This document shows positions 34,728-43,845 of a DNA stretch of 53,572 bases, in pieces. The position numbers were made by a program, and so were the translations under genes. Below the pieces are notes generated by a model that was not told the DNA's origin, made no database searches, and saw only the letters and a program-made list of their open reading frames with translations. The stretch is from Synechococcales cyanobacterium bin31.maxbin.ball.101. GTDB lineage: Bacteria; Cyanobacteriota; Cyanobacteriia; Leptolyngbyales; Leptolyngbyaceae. The stretch spans positions 1 through 53,572 of the forward strand of contig JAAFJU010000019.1 in the NCBI GenBank assembly GCA_013298165.1, read 5' to 3'. How positions within the stretch are numbered: the stretch's first letter is position 1; every line of letters starts with the position of its first letter.

Positions 34728-35279
34728 ATGATGAAAGTAATGCGTTTGAATCGGTCTATCGCTCAGGGTTTGGTGGCGATGGTGTTGGTGGTGGGGTTGA
34801 GTCTTGCGACGATTAGCAAGAGTTATGCTTATTTCCATAATCGTCAGCCGTCGCCCCAGCAGGTCGCCTTTGCGGAGCGGACGGGAGAGCTGATGTTCCA
34901 GACGATTTTGGCAGCGCTGTTGCAGGAGTTTAAGGAGACGACGGATGCGAATGTGGCGGAGGGAAGTCATTCGATTTCGCTGATTTTTAATGACAAAAAC
35001 CGGGATATGCGATTGATCGGGACTCGTGATCCTCTGCGTCGCAACGATCGGCCTAGCGATAGTTTTGAGCGTCGGGCTAACAATTTGGCATTGACAGCGG
35101 GACAGCCTTTGACGGGGGTTGAACTGGTGGATGATCAATGGGTGTATCGCCGATCGGTTCCGTTGACTAATTTTGATCCTTCCTGTGCCAAGTGCCACAT
35201 TAATTACAAACCGTTCCCCAGTACCGAGCGTGTGGGTGCGTTGGTGTTGAGAGTGCCGATTAAGCCTGAAATGAATTAA
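34728..35279 (+). CDS. DUF3365 (Tll0287-like) c-type haem protein
   Basis: A 183-residue exported protein: N-terminal hydrophobic signal/anchor (about 11-35), then a DUF3365 domain with the haem c attachment site CAKCH at residues 153-157 (context DPSCAKCHINYK). Members such as Tll0287 bind haem c and are thought to be redox or gas sensors. Here it stands alone, without a kinase. Two or three Met codons (34728, 34731, 34740) are possible starts. It is the only plus-strand gene in the exoprotein/CHAT locus. Confidence 0.88.
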   Translation: MMKVMRLNRSIAQGLVAMVLVVGLSLATISKSYAYFHNRQPSPQQVAFAERTGELMFQTILAALLQEFKETTDANVAEGSHSISLIFNDKNRDMRLIGTRDPLRRNDRPSDSFERRANNLALTAGQPLTGVELVDDQWVYRRSVPLTNFDPSCAKCHINYKPFPSTERVGALVLRVPIKPEMN

Positions 35280-35282
35280 GCC

Positions 35283-37505
35283 TCACTTTAGGATTTTCAA
35301 GATTTCATCGTCACTATTGTCGGGGAGACAAGGATTTTTGCTGACGCTTGAAGGGCTTGGATTGCCTGGAGTTTCAGACGATCGCGTCGCTTCTATTGGA
35401 GCGATCGCGATCGTTTTTGTTTGAGGGCAGGTGGCGAGTTTTGCGGCATTGCGGTTTTCGAGGTCGATCGTGGGGATTTTGGAATCAGGTCTGGAATCAG
35501 GTCTGGAATCGGGTTTGGTGTCAGGTTTGGTGTCAGGCTTAGGATCGGGTTTAGTGGGTAAAAGGCCAAAGGCTTGATCTTGTAGCCCAACACTGAAGCT
35601 ACCATTTACCTCTTTGCTCCGAACGATCGCACCCACTGTTCCACTAGCTCCGTCTGAAATCGAGATCACTTTATAAGTAGCGTTTGTGGAAATATTGAAA
35701 GGGTTATTAATGAAATCACTAAATGATTTAGAGGGATCTAATGGAATATAAGCATCCCCTGTTCCGGCTGTTGCTTTTGCTCCGGCTTCAAATCTTGCTG
35801 TTCCACCTTGTAATACCACGCCATCAATGGGCTTATTCTCAACTCCGCCGCCCCCAGCATATCGAATTCTTATCTTGCCTAAATCTGACCTAATACTCAC
35901 TGGAGATAAGACATAGAGTTGTGTGCTAAATAACCCTGGAATTGCTGCTTTCACCTGTGAAGGTGTTGATGCTGTCTTACTAGCTAGAAAATCAAAGACT
36001 GAATCATTAGCGTTTAGTAATGAATAGGCATAACTATCCGCCAATGTTCCGATCGCCTTAAATGTTCCACCTGCAAAAATATCGATCGAAAACTGACTCG
36101 TCTGACCATCATCAAGACCTAAAACACCTGCTTTAATACTGTCTACTTCAATATTGCCGATCGGTGCTGTGATTGTGGTGGGAAGTCCAGCATTGCCGGA
36201 TCTAATGGCTCCTGTTTTGATATTGCCATTTGTACTGAGTAGGTCGATCGCGCCTGTGGGCACAGTGATATTCCCCACTTTAATGTCTTGACTTGTTGAA
36301 ATTTGGATTGCAACTTTATCCTCTTTTGGCGCAAAAGCTTTCAAATTACCTAGGTTCACACGACTCGACGTTATTCTGATAGTCCCACTGCTACTGATTA
36401 AATCTTGTCTATTGATTGACTCAATGGTGCCATTTGTAGAAGTTGTTTGTATTTTTACGGATTTGTTGTTATCTCCGAATGGCAATTCAGCTCCTCCCAA
36501 ATCTTCAAATACAATTCGATCGCCTGCTGTGAGTGAAATATTTCCTACATTAAGTGTTGGATTTGTAACTGCGATCGTTTTTCCCACAACATCCATTCTG
36601 CTACTGGTTAAGTTTCCAGAAACAACTGCCAAGCCCGATCGGTCTTGTAATGGCGTTTGCGATCGAACTAATGTTACAACTCCGTCTTTAATTTCAACTC
36701 CTGATGCGTTATTTAAAGGGTTTCCAGTCAGCAGTTCTGGAAGGGACACAGGGCTGCCGATCGCGGGATTGATGGAATTAATCGCATCGACGGGAAGCGT
36801 ATAACTTAGAATGCTTCCTGGTGCTGAAATCTGAACCGCTTTTCCACCTTCGACAGCGGCGATCGTGATATTTCCCCCTGGAGCGTTTAAAGTCCCGGTA
36901 TTAATCACTGTGCCGCCAATCAAATTCAGGGATAGGTTTGCGGGTAATGTGAGATTTCCAGTGTTGACGATCGCGCCAGGGTTATTACTAGTGAATGCAA
37001 CCTGGGTTGGATCGCCTGTTAATGCGCTGATATTGCTATTCCCTGCGGCGTTGAACCAGAGATTGTTGCCGAAGCCGATCGCGTTTGCCGTCGTTGCTGT
37101 AAAGGACCCGTTTATATTCAAACTCGCGCCATTCCCAAAGATAATTCCTGAAGGATTCATCAGGAATAGATTTACGCCATTGGCAGATTGGATCACGCCT
37201 TGAATCTGCGACGGGGATCCGCCTGTGACTCGGCTGAGGATGTTTTGGATAGATGTGTCGTAGGGGATGAAATTGGCAACTTGCCCGGACTTGAGATCGA
37301 ATGTTTTGAAATTGTGGAACTGGTTCTTCCCAGAGATTTGGTCGCCTGTAATTTTAAATATATTCCCTTGTGTTGTTACGATCGTCCTTCTATCTGCGCT
37401 CGTAGGAATTGGTATTTCCGTGGGCAGCGCGATCGCCGGAAGCCCGCTGCACCCTAACGCAGCGGCTAATGTCAAAATTGTGCAGCAGGAATATCGCATG
37501 ACCAT
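35283..37505 (-). CDS. Two-partner secretion exoprotein (FHA N-terminal domain), paralogue 2
   Basis: A 740-residue paralogue of the 31774-34404 product; N-terminal halves are near-identical in long blocks (KNQFHNF, NLFLMNPSG, AIGFGNN, AVEGGKAVQISAPG). Signal peptide MRYSCCTILTLAAALG, TPS domain, shorter passenger. A Pro/Asp/Lys repeat (KPDTKPD/RPDSRPDS, about residues 650-672) precedes the same two-Cys tail ending DDEILKILK. The aligned Met is at 37499, with another at 37505. The stop is 4 bases from the DUF3365 stop, convergent. Confidence 0.92.
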   Translation of the reverse strand: MVMRYSCCTILTLAAALGCSGLPAIALPTEIPIPTSADRRTIVTTQGNIFKITGDQISGKNQFHNFKTFDLKSGQVANFIPYDTSIQNILSRVTGGSPSQIQGVIQSANGVNLFLMNPSGIIFGNGASLNINGSFTATTANAIGFGNNLWFNAAGNSNISALTGDPTQVAFTSNNPGAIVNTGNLTLPANLSLNLIGGTVINTGTLNAPGGNITIAAVEGGKAVQISAPGSILSYTLPVDAINSINPAIGSPVSLPELLTGNPLNNASGVEIKDGVVTLVRSQTPLQDRSGLAVVSGNLTSSRMDVVGKTIAVTNPTLNVGNISLTAGDRIVFEDLGGAELPFGDNNKSVKIQTTSTNGTIESINRQDLISSSGTIRITSSRVNLGNLKAFAPKEDKVAIQISTSQDIKVGNITVPTGAIDLLSTNGNIKTGAIRSGNAGLPTTITAPIGNIEVDSIKAGVLGLDDGQTSQFSIDIFAGGTFKAIGTLADSYAYSLLNANDSVFDFLASKTASTPSQVKAAIPGLFSTQLYVLSPVSIRSDLGKIRIRYAGGGGVENKPIDGVVLQGGTARFEAGAKATAGTGDAYIPLDPSKSFSDFINNPFNISTNATYKVISISDGASGTVGAIVRSKEVNGSFSVGLQDQAFGLLPTKPDPKPDTKPDTKPDSRPDSRPDSKIPTIDLENRNAAKLATCPQTKTIAIAPIEATRSSETPGNPSPSSVSKNPCLPDNSDDEILKILK

Positions 37506-37663
37506 ACCTATAGAGTGACGACAGTTCTGGGGGGAGATGCTGTTCTAATAGGGATGATGCGCGTAAGCTATGCAATAGATTAAGGATTCGATCGCACCAA
37601 AATACCCTGCTGCGATCATTATAGAGATGTCACTAATGTGCCTCAGTCCTAAGATATAAATCG

Positions 37664-38371
37664 TTAGGGGGTAGGTTCTGACGTGTTGGAATCTCGTACG
37701 ATCGCATTCCAAAGCGCTTGGGCAGCGGGGTTTTGCGGGTCTTCACTGAGGAGGCATTGGACAAGGCTGGCGGCTTCATGCCAGATGCCTTCTTCCGCGT
37801 AGAGCTTTGCTTTCAGTAAGGGGTCTCCCGTGGGTTCAGCTAACTCAACTCGTTGGACGGAACCATTGACTTCGATCGCAGGATTGTCTTTTCGTTTGCC
37901 GAGCAGTGCCCAGTTGTAGGATTGTCCGACTTTGAGGGAGACATTTGCGGGCAGTTGAACGGCAAAGGGTTTGTCATTGCTGGGCATTTTGACAGGGCCG
38001 CGATAGAGCGTGAGACCCCGATTGCTTTTTAAGACAAATTCTAAGGTTGCACAGGTTTCATCCAGGGTCGTCGAGAACCAGAAATCAGGACGTTCTGAAG
38101 CCGTCAAGCCACCCACGGTTTTGTCGGGGGCAATGGGGGCGATCGCCTTTAGAGAGGGATTTTCGACTTTACAATCACCACGACTTCCGCCTGTGGTTGC
38201 TGTACCGGGTGAGCCGTTGTTTGGGGGTTTTTTGAATTTGTAGGGCGGCTTAGTTGTGAGTGCGCCTGCGCTAGAAATACCAATGATAAAACTTGAGGTA
38301 CACAACACTAGAGGCATTGTGATAGTGATGGTAAGTGTTAATAAAATAGAGCTGAAATAAGTGGGTTTCAT
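37664..38371 (-). CDS. DUF928 domain exported protein
   Basis: A 235-residue protein with a signal peptide (about residues 1-37) and a DUF928 domain (GDCKVENPSLKAIAP, then RPDFWFSTTL and GQSYNWALLGK). DUF928 proteins are restricted mainly to cyanobacteria and often sit near CHAT, CHASE2 and FHA genes, as here. Biochemical function unknown. The next gene upstream on the strand is the CHAT-CHASE2 gene 24 bases away, so they are cotranscribed. Confidence 0.88.
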   Translation of the reverse strand: MKPTYFSSILLTLTITITMPLVLCTSSFIIGISSAGALTTKPPYKFKKPPNNGSPGTATTGGSRGDCKVENPSLKAIAPIAPDKTVGGLTASERPDFWFSTTLDETCATLEFVLKSNRGLTLYRGPVKMPSNDKPFAVQLPANVSLKVGQSYNWALLGKRKDNPAIEVNGSVQRVELAEPTGDPLLKAKLYAEEGIWHEAASLVQCLLSEDPQNPAAQALWNAIVRDSNTSEPTP

Positions 38372-38395
38372 AGTACAAACTCGTCATAAATAATA

Positions 38396-40750
38396 TCACT
38401 TCGATCGCACTGCGCCGATCGCTTTCATTGTTCCTGCACCCATCACGATCGACCCTAGAGCGGGAATCCAAGGTGTCCATAATGCTACCGTGACCATCAT
38501 GACTCCACAAGCGATCGATACAATTCCGTAAAGAATGCCAATCCCAATGCCGATATAAAGACGACGACGAAACGTGCCCGCATAAGTTCCCGCGAGTCCC
38601 CACAGCCCAATCCATAGGAGGTCGCCCCAGACTGGCCACGTGGTCATAAAAGGCCGATCGTCTAGGACGTGGCTAATTAGATGGCTGGTCATTTGGGCTT
38701 GCATGATCACGCCAGGAATGATGATGCGTTGCGAATTCTTGCGGAAGGGCGTGACCACACTATCTTTAAAACTTTCGGCAGTGGTGCCGATCAGAATGAT
38801 CTTGCCTTCGACATCTGCGCGCTTGAGTTTGCCCGATCGGACTTGGCTGAGCGTCACGCGGGGAGCGACTTCGGCGGGACTGCGATAGTTGCGGTAATTG
38901 AGCAAAAGCTGATGGCCCCAGGCATCCACGCCTTGATATCCGCCCGCATGAGATTCAATGCCGCGAAATTTCTTTTTACCCAGTAGCCAATTTCCCGCTG
39001 CATCAAAGTCAAGATGGATGGATTTGGTGGCCAAGTATTGCAGGGCTAATTGGGTGCTTAGCGCATAATCTGCGTTGCAATTTGAATTGGGGTCTGGGGC
39101 GAGGGAGAGCAGGTGGCGACGTATGGTGAGATCGCTGTCCACGACGAGATTACTAAAGCTAAGTCGATCGGAACTGACTTCCGGTGGAGGATCGATCGCA
39201 GCGAGTTTTGTGATGGGGTCGCTGGTGCGACAGATGGCGACGAAATGGGGATTGGTTTTGAGTTGGGTGGCCAGTTTTGGAAAGGGTTTGCTGACGGCGT
39301 AGTCGCGGTAAATGTCTAGACCGATCGCAGCGGGCTGCAAGGGTTTTAGCTTGTCCATGATCTCGGAAAAAGCTTGATCTGATAGCGATCCCCGTCGGGT
39401 TTCGTTCTTTTGCTTTTGCACATCCTCTTCCGTGACTTCAATGACGAGAATCCGATCGTCTGGTGGCTCATTCGATCGCACCTGTAGCATTGTGTCGTAC
39501 CCTGCTAGCTCGATTGATTGAAATAGTCCCAAGTGTCGCAATCCTGATGTGGCGATCGTTGTGGCGATCGCTGCGGCTGGAATCCATTTTAGTAATGGTC
39601 TTGAGATCAGAGACCTAAAACTAAAGCGTCTTCGATTGGTTTTCAGATCGACTTCGCCGAGGAGACTGAGCCAAGTGGGGGCCTGGGCGATCGGATGTTG
39701 CACCACGAGCGGTAGCCAACTGGCACAGAGAAATTCTCCTTCTAAGCCCTGAAGGCGTTCGCGGGCTTCTCGTACGGATTCGTAGAGTGAGGCTCCCGTG
39801 GAAAAAGAAGATAGAAAAAAGCGTAAAAAGGTTTGGGCGACGCGATCGGGGACGGGTTCGCGCATGACAATGATCAGGGGAATTTGTAAATCCGACAGTT
39901 CTTTAGCCAGTCCCAATCCATCACAGGAGTTGAAAATAGCCAATTGCAACCCCTGGTCGATCGCTTTTTTCAACGCATAGCGCAATTCTTTGAGGCTTAA
40001 ACTCTCGGTTTGGTTGATGAATACTCGCCCTGTTGCGCCTTGGCTGGAACTATGTCCCGCAAAAAATAGAATATCGATCGGTTTAGCCCAAAGCGTCTCT
40101 GACAAATCCTCGCGTTGAGGCTCTACTAAAAAATCGACTTTGGCTTGGGGTAATGCGGCGAGTAAAGCCCGATCGGTTTGGATATCAATGCCTGAAGCAT
40201 CCCCGAGGATGGCTAAAATCTTGACGAATTTATGGTTGTGATGGGATTCGACGATTGGATTGGATTGATAATTCGTCGCGGCGATCGTCACTTCCAAGGT
40301 TCCGTAGCGATCGATTAAGTCCCACAAATGCCAGGGCAACTGCTGAAGTTCTGGACTTTCCGTCTGAATCATCACCTGAATTCGCTGATCGCTCTGCAAG
40401 CTTTCTAACCAGGTTTCCCGCACTATTCTAAAGCTGGGCGACTGCAACCATTGATTGAACTGCTGAATTAAGGTCTGCGAGGCCGATCGGCAATCCTGTT
40501 GACGATCCTGGGGATGTTTGGTTTGTCCGGGTTTGCCCTTGGCGCGGGTGTTGGAGGCGCTGCCGCTGAAATCGAGTTGCTGGTAGGCCGATCGCCAGAG
40601 TTGTAAGGCATTGGCGAGTGCGGGATCAGCGGGGAGGGTGGCCGATCGCTCGATCGTGGGGCGTGCTTGAGCGTCGCCCACCTGCATCGTGACTTGAAAG
40701 CCTTGGGCGATCGTCTCTCCCGCAAATTTTAAAACCACCAACTTATCCAC
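38396..40750 (-). CDS. CHAT-CHASE2 membrane protein
   Basis: A 784-residue protein. An N-terminal CHAT peptidase domain has His and Cys in FFAGHSSS (H233) and AIFNSCDGLG (C276). A membrane helix near 395-410 leads into a CHASE2 extracytoplasmic sensor (about 415-690, e.g. DRILVIEVTEEDV and DIYRDYAV), and three more helices end the protein (about 700-775). The likely logic is external signal to cytoplasmic peptidase. It starts at a GTG at 40750 behind GAGGA. First gene of a unit with DUF928. Confidence 0.9.
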   Translation of the reverse strand: MDKLVVLKFAGETIAQGFQVTMQVGDAQARPTIERSATLPADPALANALQLWRSAYQQLDFSGSASNTRAKGKPGQTKHPQDRQQDCRSASQTLIQQFNQWLQSPSFRIVRETWLESLQSDQRIQVMIQTESPELQQLPWHLWDLIDRYGTLEVTIAATNYQSNPIVESHHNHKFVKILAILGDASGIDIQTDRALLAALPQAKVDFLVEPQREDLSETLWAKPIDILFFAGHSSSQGATGRVFINQTESLSLKELRYALKKAIDQGLQLAIFNSCDGLGLAKELSDLQIPLIIVMREPVPDRVAQTFLRFFLSSFSTGASLYESVREARERLQGLEGEFLCASWLPLVVQHPIAQAPTWLSLLGEVDLKTNRRRFSFRSLISRPLLKWIPAAAIATTIATSGLRHLGLFQSIELAGYDTMLQVRSNEPPDDRILVIEVTEEDVQKQKNETRRGSLSDQAFSEIMDKLKPLQPAAIGLDIYRDYAVSKPFPKLATQLKTNPHFVAICRTSDPITKLAAIDPPPEVSSDRLSFSNLVVDSDLTIRRHLLSLAPDPNSNCNADYALSTQLALQYLATKSIHLDFDAAGNWLLGKKKFRGIESHAGGYQGVDAWGHQLLLNYRNYRSPAEVAPRVTLSQVRSGKLKRADVEGKIILIGTTAESFKDSVVTPFRKNSQRIIIPGVIMQAQMTSHLISHVLDDRPFMTTWPVWGDLLWIGLWGLAGTYAGTFRRRLYIGIGIGILYGIVSIACGVMMVTVALWTPWIPALGSIVMGAGTMKAIGAVRSK

Positions 40751-40796
40751 GATGAATCCTCAAATAATCCTCAAACACGAATGAAATTAGAATCGC

Positions 40797-40802
40797 TATA
40801 AT
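40797..40802 (+). promoter_or_regulatory. Probable -10 box for the type III PKS operon
   Basis: A perfect TATAAT 75 bases before the PKS ATG, in the 126-bp divergent region; no strong -35 found. Confidence 0.35.
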
Positions 40803-40876
40803 AAAGCAAAATCATCAGAAGTACCTTTATTCACCTGAATTTCAAAATCCATGTTCCATAATTGGGGTGATACGGT

Positions 40877-41989
40877 ATGCATACAGTCTTAGAGTCGATC
40901 GCCACGGCCAATCCACCCTTTGAACTAACGCGCTCCCAATCGTTGACATTTATGTCTCAATTGGAGGGGCTGTCGCCTGCATTATACGATCGGGCCATCA
41001 ACGTTTATGCAAACTCCAGCATCGATCGTCGCTACACTTGCATTGCAGACTTTTTAACTGAACCTCCAAATTTTACCTTTTATCCTAATCATTGGACTCT
41101 CGAACCTGCCGTCACTACCTTCGATCGGAATCAACATTACCAAACCTATGCCGCCAAGATTGCGACATCAGCGGCATCGGATGTTTTGCAATCCTTACAA
41201 TTAGAGCCTGAAGCCATTAGCCATTTAATTGTGGTGAGTTGCACTGGGTTTTCGGCACCGGGATTAGATGTGCATTTGATTGAGCAATTGGGACTGCGAT
41301 CGGATATCGATCGGACGATGATCGGCTTTATGGGCTGTTGTGCGGCGTTTAATGGTTTAAAGACCGCCCATGCCATTTGTCAAAGTAATCCCAAAGCAAA
41401 GGTCATGCTGGTTTGTGTAGAGCTTTGTACGCTGCATTTTCAAGTGAAAAACACGTTGGAAAGCGTCGTGGTCAATGCATTATTTGGGGATGGTGCTGCC
41501 GCCGCAATTCTATCTGCCCAATCTTCCGATCAGGCGGTTGGGAAGCTTGCCTATGTGGATGGCGCGAGTGAATTGGCTCCGGAGTCCCGTGATCTGATGA
41601 GTTGGACGATCGGGAATAGCGGCTTTCTGATGGGTTTGTCGTCGCAGGTCCCGAAGGCGATCGTCAAGCATTTGCCGAGTTATTTAGAGCAGTTTTTAGG
41701 TCGGAATGGTTTGGTTCAATCGGATCTCGACTTCTGGGCCATTCATCCTGGCGGACGACAGATCGTCGATAAAATTCGAGATTGTTTTGACTTGGACGAT
41801 TCATTGGTTCAAGATTCTTATGCTGTTTTACGGGATTATGGAAACATGAGTTCCTGTACTATTTTGTTTATTTTGAAACGACTTCTATCACAGCATCAAA
41901 ACGGTGCTGGATTGGAACGAGGATTAGCGTTGGCGTTTGGGCCAGGGTTGACGATCGAAGGTTGTTTGTTTCAACAAGTCAGGATGTAG
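40877..41989 (+). CDS. Type III polyketide synthase
   Basis: A 370-residue chalcone/stilbene synthase-family enzyme. The catalytic triad is visible: C154 in FMGCCAAFNGL, H290 in WAIHPGG and N323 in DYGNMSS. These enzymes extend an acyl-CoA or acyl-ACP starter with malonyl-CoA to give resorcinols, pyrones or related rings. The following methyltransferase (4-base gap) and FAD oxidoreductase suggest tailoring to a methylated quinone or alkylresorcinol, as in the Streptomyces srsABC arrangement. Starter and product cannot be read from sequence. Confidence 0.93.
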   Translation: MHTVLESIATANPPFELTRSQSLTFMSQLEGLSPALYDRAINVYANSSIDRRYTCIADFLTEPPNFTFYPNHWTLEPAVTTFDRNQHYQTYAAKIATSAASDVLQSLQLEPEAISHLIVVSCTGFSAPGLDVHLIEQLGLRSDIDRTMIGFMGCCAAFNGLKTAHAICQSNPKAKVMLVCVELCTLHFQVKNTLESVVVNALFGDGAAAAILSAQSSDQAVGKLAYVDGASELAPESRDLMSWTIGNSGFLMGLSSQVPKAIVKHLPSYLEQFLGRNGLVQSDLDFWAIHPGGRQIVDKIRDCFDLDDSLVQDSYAVLRDYGNMSSCTILFILKRLLSQHQNGAGLERGLALAFGPGLTIEGCLFQQVRM

Positions 41990-41993
41990 AACG

Positions 41994-42734
41994 ATGATTT
42001 CATTTAAAACTCGAACCGATGAAGATGAATTAATGGATGATTTTTCCATTACGGACATTCGGTTGACCAGCGCTTTAGAAGAATTGCGCGTCGTGAATCG
42101 CTTCCTCGGCGGTTACGACACCACCATGGCCGTCCTGAAACCCTGGCTCAAAGCCCATCCCAAGGCACAAAATTCCGCGCAGCCCATCCGAATTTTAGAT
42201 CTCGGCACGGGCATTGCCGACTTTCCCGAATACATTGTGAATTGGGCTTACAAACAATCACCGCCCATTAATCTTGAAGTTGTTGCGATCGATGCCAATC
42301 CCGTCACCGTAGACTACGCCCGCGAGTCGTTAACCAAACGCTTACTCCCCGAACTCAATGTCAAAGTTCGGGTTGAAGTGGCGGATGCATTGGCCTTGCC
42401 TTATGCGGATGGCGAGTTTGATCTGGCTATGGGAGCAATGTTTTTGCATCACTTTGCGGAGGAACGAGCGATCGCCATTGTCCGATCGATGAGCCGAGTT
42501 TCCAGAGGTGCGGTTTTGATCAATGATCTTCATCGTCATCCCTTGGCTTATTACAGTTTTTACAGTTTAAGTCGAATGTTTCGCGCCTCTGAAATGGTGC
42601 AGAATGATGGGCCGATTTCGGTGCTGAGAGGCTTTCGGGGCGAGGAATTGGGGACGATCGCCCAGAAAGCAGAACTGAAAGATTTCACCGTCCGTTGGCG
42701 TTGGCCATTCCGTTGGTTATTAAGTACAATCTAG
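41994..42734 (+). CDS. Class I SAM-dependent methyltransferase
   Basis: A 246-residue methyltransferase. Motif I is ILDLGTGIADFPEYI and the acidic residue after strand 2 is VVAIDANP; motif VFDLAMGAMFLHHF is typical of the UbiE/methyltransf_11 type. It starts 4 bases after the PKS stop and ends 10 bases before the oxidoreductase ATG, in one operon. It most likely methylates the polyketide ring on carbon or oxygen (inference). An internal ATG at 42033 is a possible alternative start. Confidence 0.9.
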   Translation: MISFKTRTDEDELMDDFSITDIRLTSALEELRVVNRFLGGYDTTMAVLKPWLKAHPKAQNSAQPIRILDLGTGIADFPEYIVNWAYKQSPPINLEVVAIDANPVTVDYARESLTKRLLPELNVKVRVEVADALALPYADGEFDLAMGAMFLHHFAEERAIAIVRSMSRVSRGAVLINDLHRHPLAYYSFYSLSRMFRASEMVQNDGPISVLRGFRGEELGTIAQKAELKDFTVRWRWPFRWLLSTI

Positions 42735-42744
42735 TGTGATTTTT

Positions 42745-43845
42745 ATGATGTATGACGTAATCATTGTTGGCGGTGGATTGTCGGGCTGTAGTGCGGCGAT
42801 TCAATTGGCCGATCGGGGCTATAAGATTCTACTGCTTGAACAACAAAAGTATCCGGTTCACAAGCTCTGTGGTGAATTCCTATCCGTTGAAGTGATTGAA
42901 ATTTTTGAAACGCTTGGCATTCTCGATGCAGTGAATGCGATCGGTGCCCATCCAATTCACCATGCCGTCTTAACCGCTACATCTGGCGCAACCTTTGAAC
43001 ATTCTTTGCCTGGAACGGCCCTGGGATTAAGTCGCTATCAATTAGATCCCTTGCTATTCAAACGCGCTGAATCATTGGGTGCAGATTGCAAAGAAGGGAC
43101 TGTTGTGCGGGAGATTTCCGGCGACTTTGCTTCAGGATTTCGGGTGATGACCAGTGGTGGTGAATTCACGAGTTGTGTGGTGTTGGCCGCCCACGGTAAA
43201 CGATCGGCCCTTGATTCAAACCGTCCCTTTGCAGCCCGCAAATCCCCTTGGGTGGCCTTCAAATCCCACTGCGATGGATTGGACTTGCCAGGAACGATCG
43301 AACTCCATGCCTTTCCAGGCGGCTATTGCGGGCTGTCGATGATCGAAACAGGACAGGTGAATCTTTGCTGGATTGGTCATGAAACCATTTTGCAAGGGTC
43401 TGCCGATCGCAATTTACCCGATGCCCTTTATGAAAATCCAGCCCTGCGCGATCGGCTGGATCATTTGGTTTGTAGTCCAGCCGTTAGAACTCGTCTAAGT
43501 CAAATTTCGTTTGAACTCAAGGGTAACTTTGATGGCGATATTTGTATGATTGGGGATACGGCGGGGATGATTACGCCCTTGTGCGGGGATGGGATGGCGA
43601 TGGCGCTGCGATCGGCAGAAATTGCTGTGCCGCTGGTATCTGACTATTTAGACGGCACCTTGAGTTCATCTCGATTTAAACAACAATACCAGCGCAATTG
43701 GCAACGGGAGTTTAGACTCCGATTACAACTCGGTCGGATGATTCACACAGCATTCATTCAGCCTAAAATTGCGCAGGCCAGTTTGAACATCTGTCGATCG
43801 GTTCCCGCGATCGGCCATTGGATTATCCAAAATACGCGAGGCTAA
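42745..43845 (+). CDS. FAD-dependent oxidoreductase (geranylgeranyl reductase/monooxygenase-like)
   Basis: About 366 residues. The N-terminal FAD motif is VIIVGGGLSGCSAAIQLADRG, followed by HKLCGEFLSVEV typical of the geranylgeranyl-reductase/FixC branch, and the FAD-ribityl motif GDTAGMITPLCGDGMAMAL. In PKS-methyltransferase-oxidoreductase operons such an enzyme hydroxylates the aromatic ring, leading to quinones. The Met codons at 42745 and 42748 are plausible starts; a GTG lies at 42736. Its end overlaps the convergent Rpn gene by 4 bases. Confidence 0.88.
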   Translation: MMYDVIIVGGGLSGCSAAIQLADRGYKILLLEQQKYPVHKLCGEFLSVEVIEIFETLGILDAVNAIGAHPIHHAVLTATSGATFEHSLPGTALGLSRYQLDPLLFKRAESLGADCKEGTVVREISGDFASGFRVMTSGGEFTSCVVLAAHGKRSALDSNRPFAARKSPWVAFKSHCDGLDLPGTIELHAFPGGYCGLSMIETGQVNLCWIGHETILQGSADRNLPDALYENPALRDRLDHLVCSPAVRTRLSQISFELKGNFDGDICMIGDTAGMITPLCGDGMAMALRSAEIAVPLVSDYLDGTLSSSRFKQQYQRNWQREFRLRLQLGRMIHTAFIQPKIAQASLNICRSVPAIGHWIIQNTRG

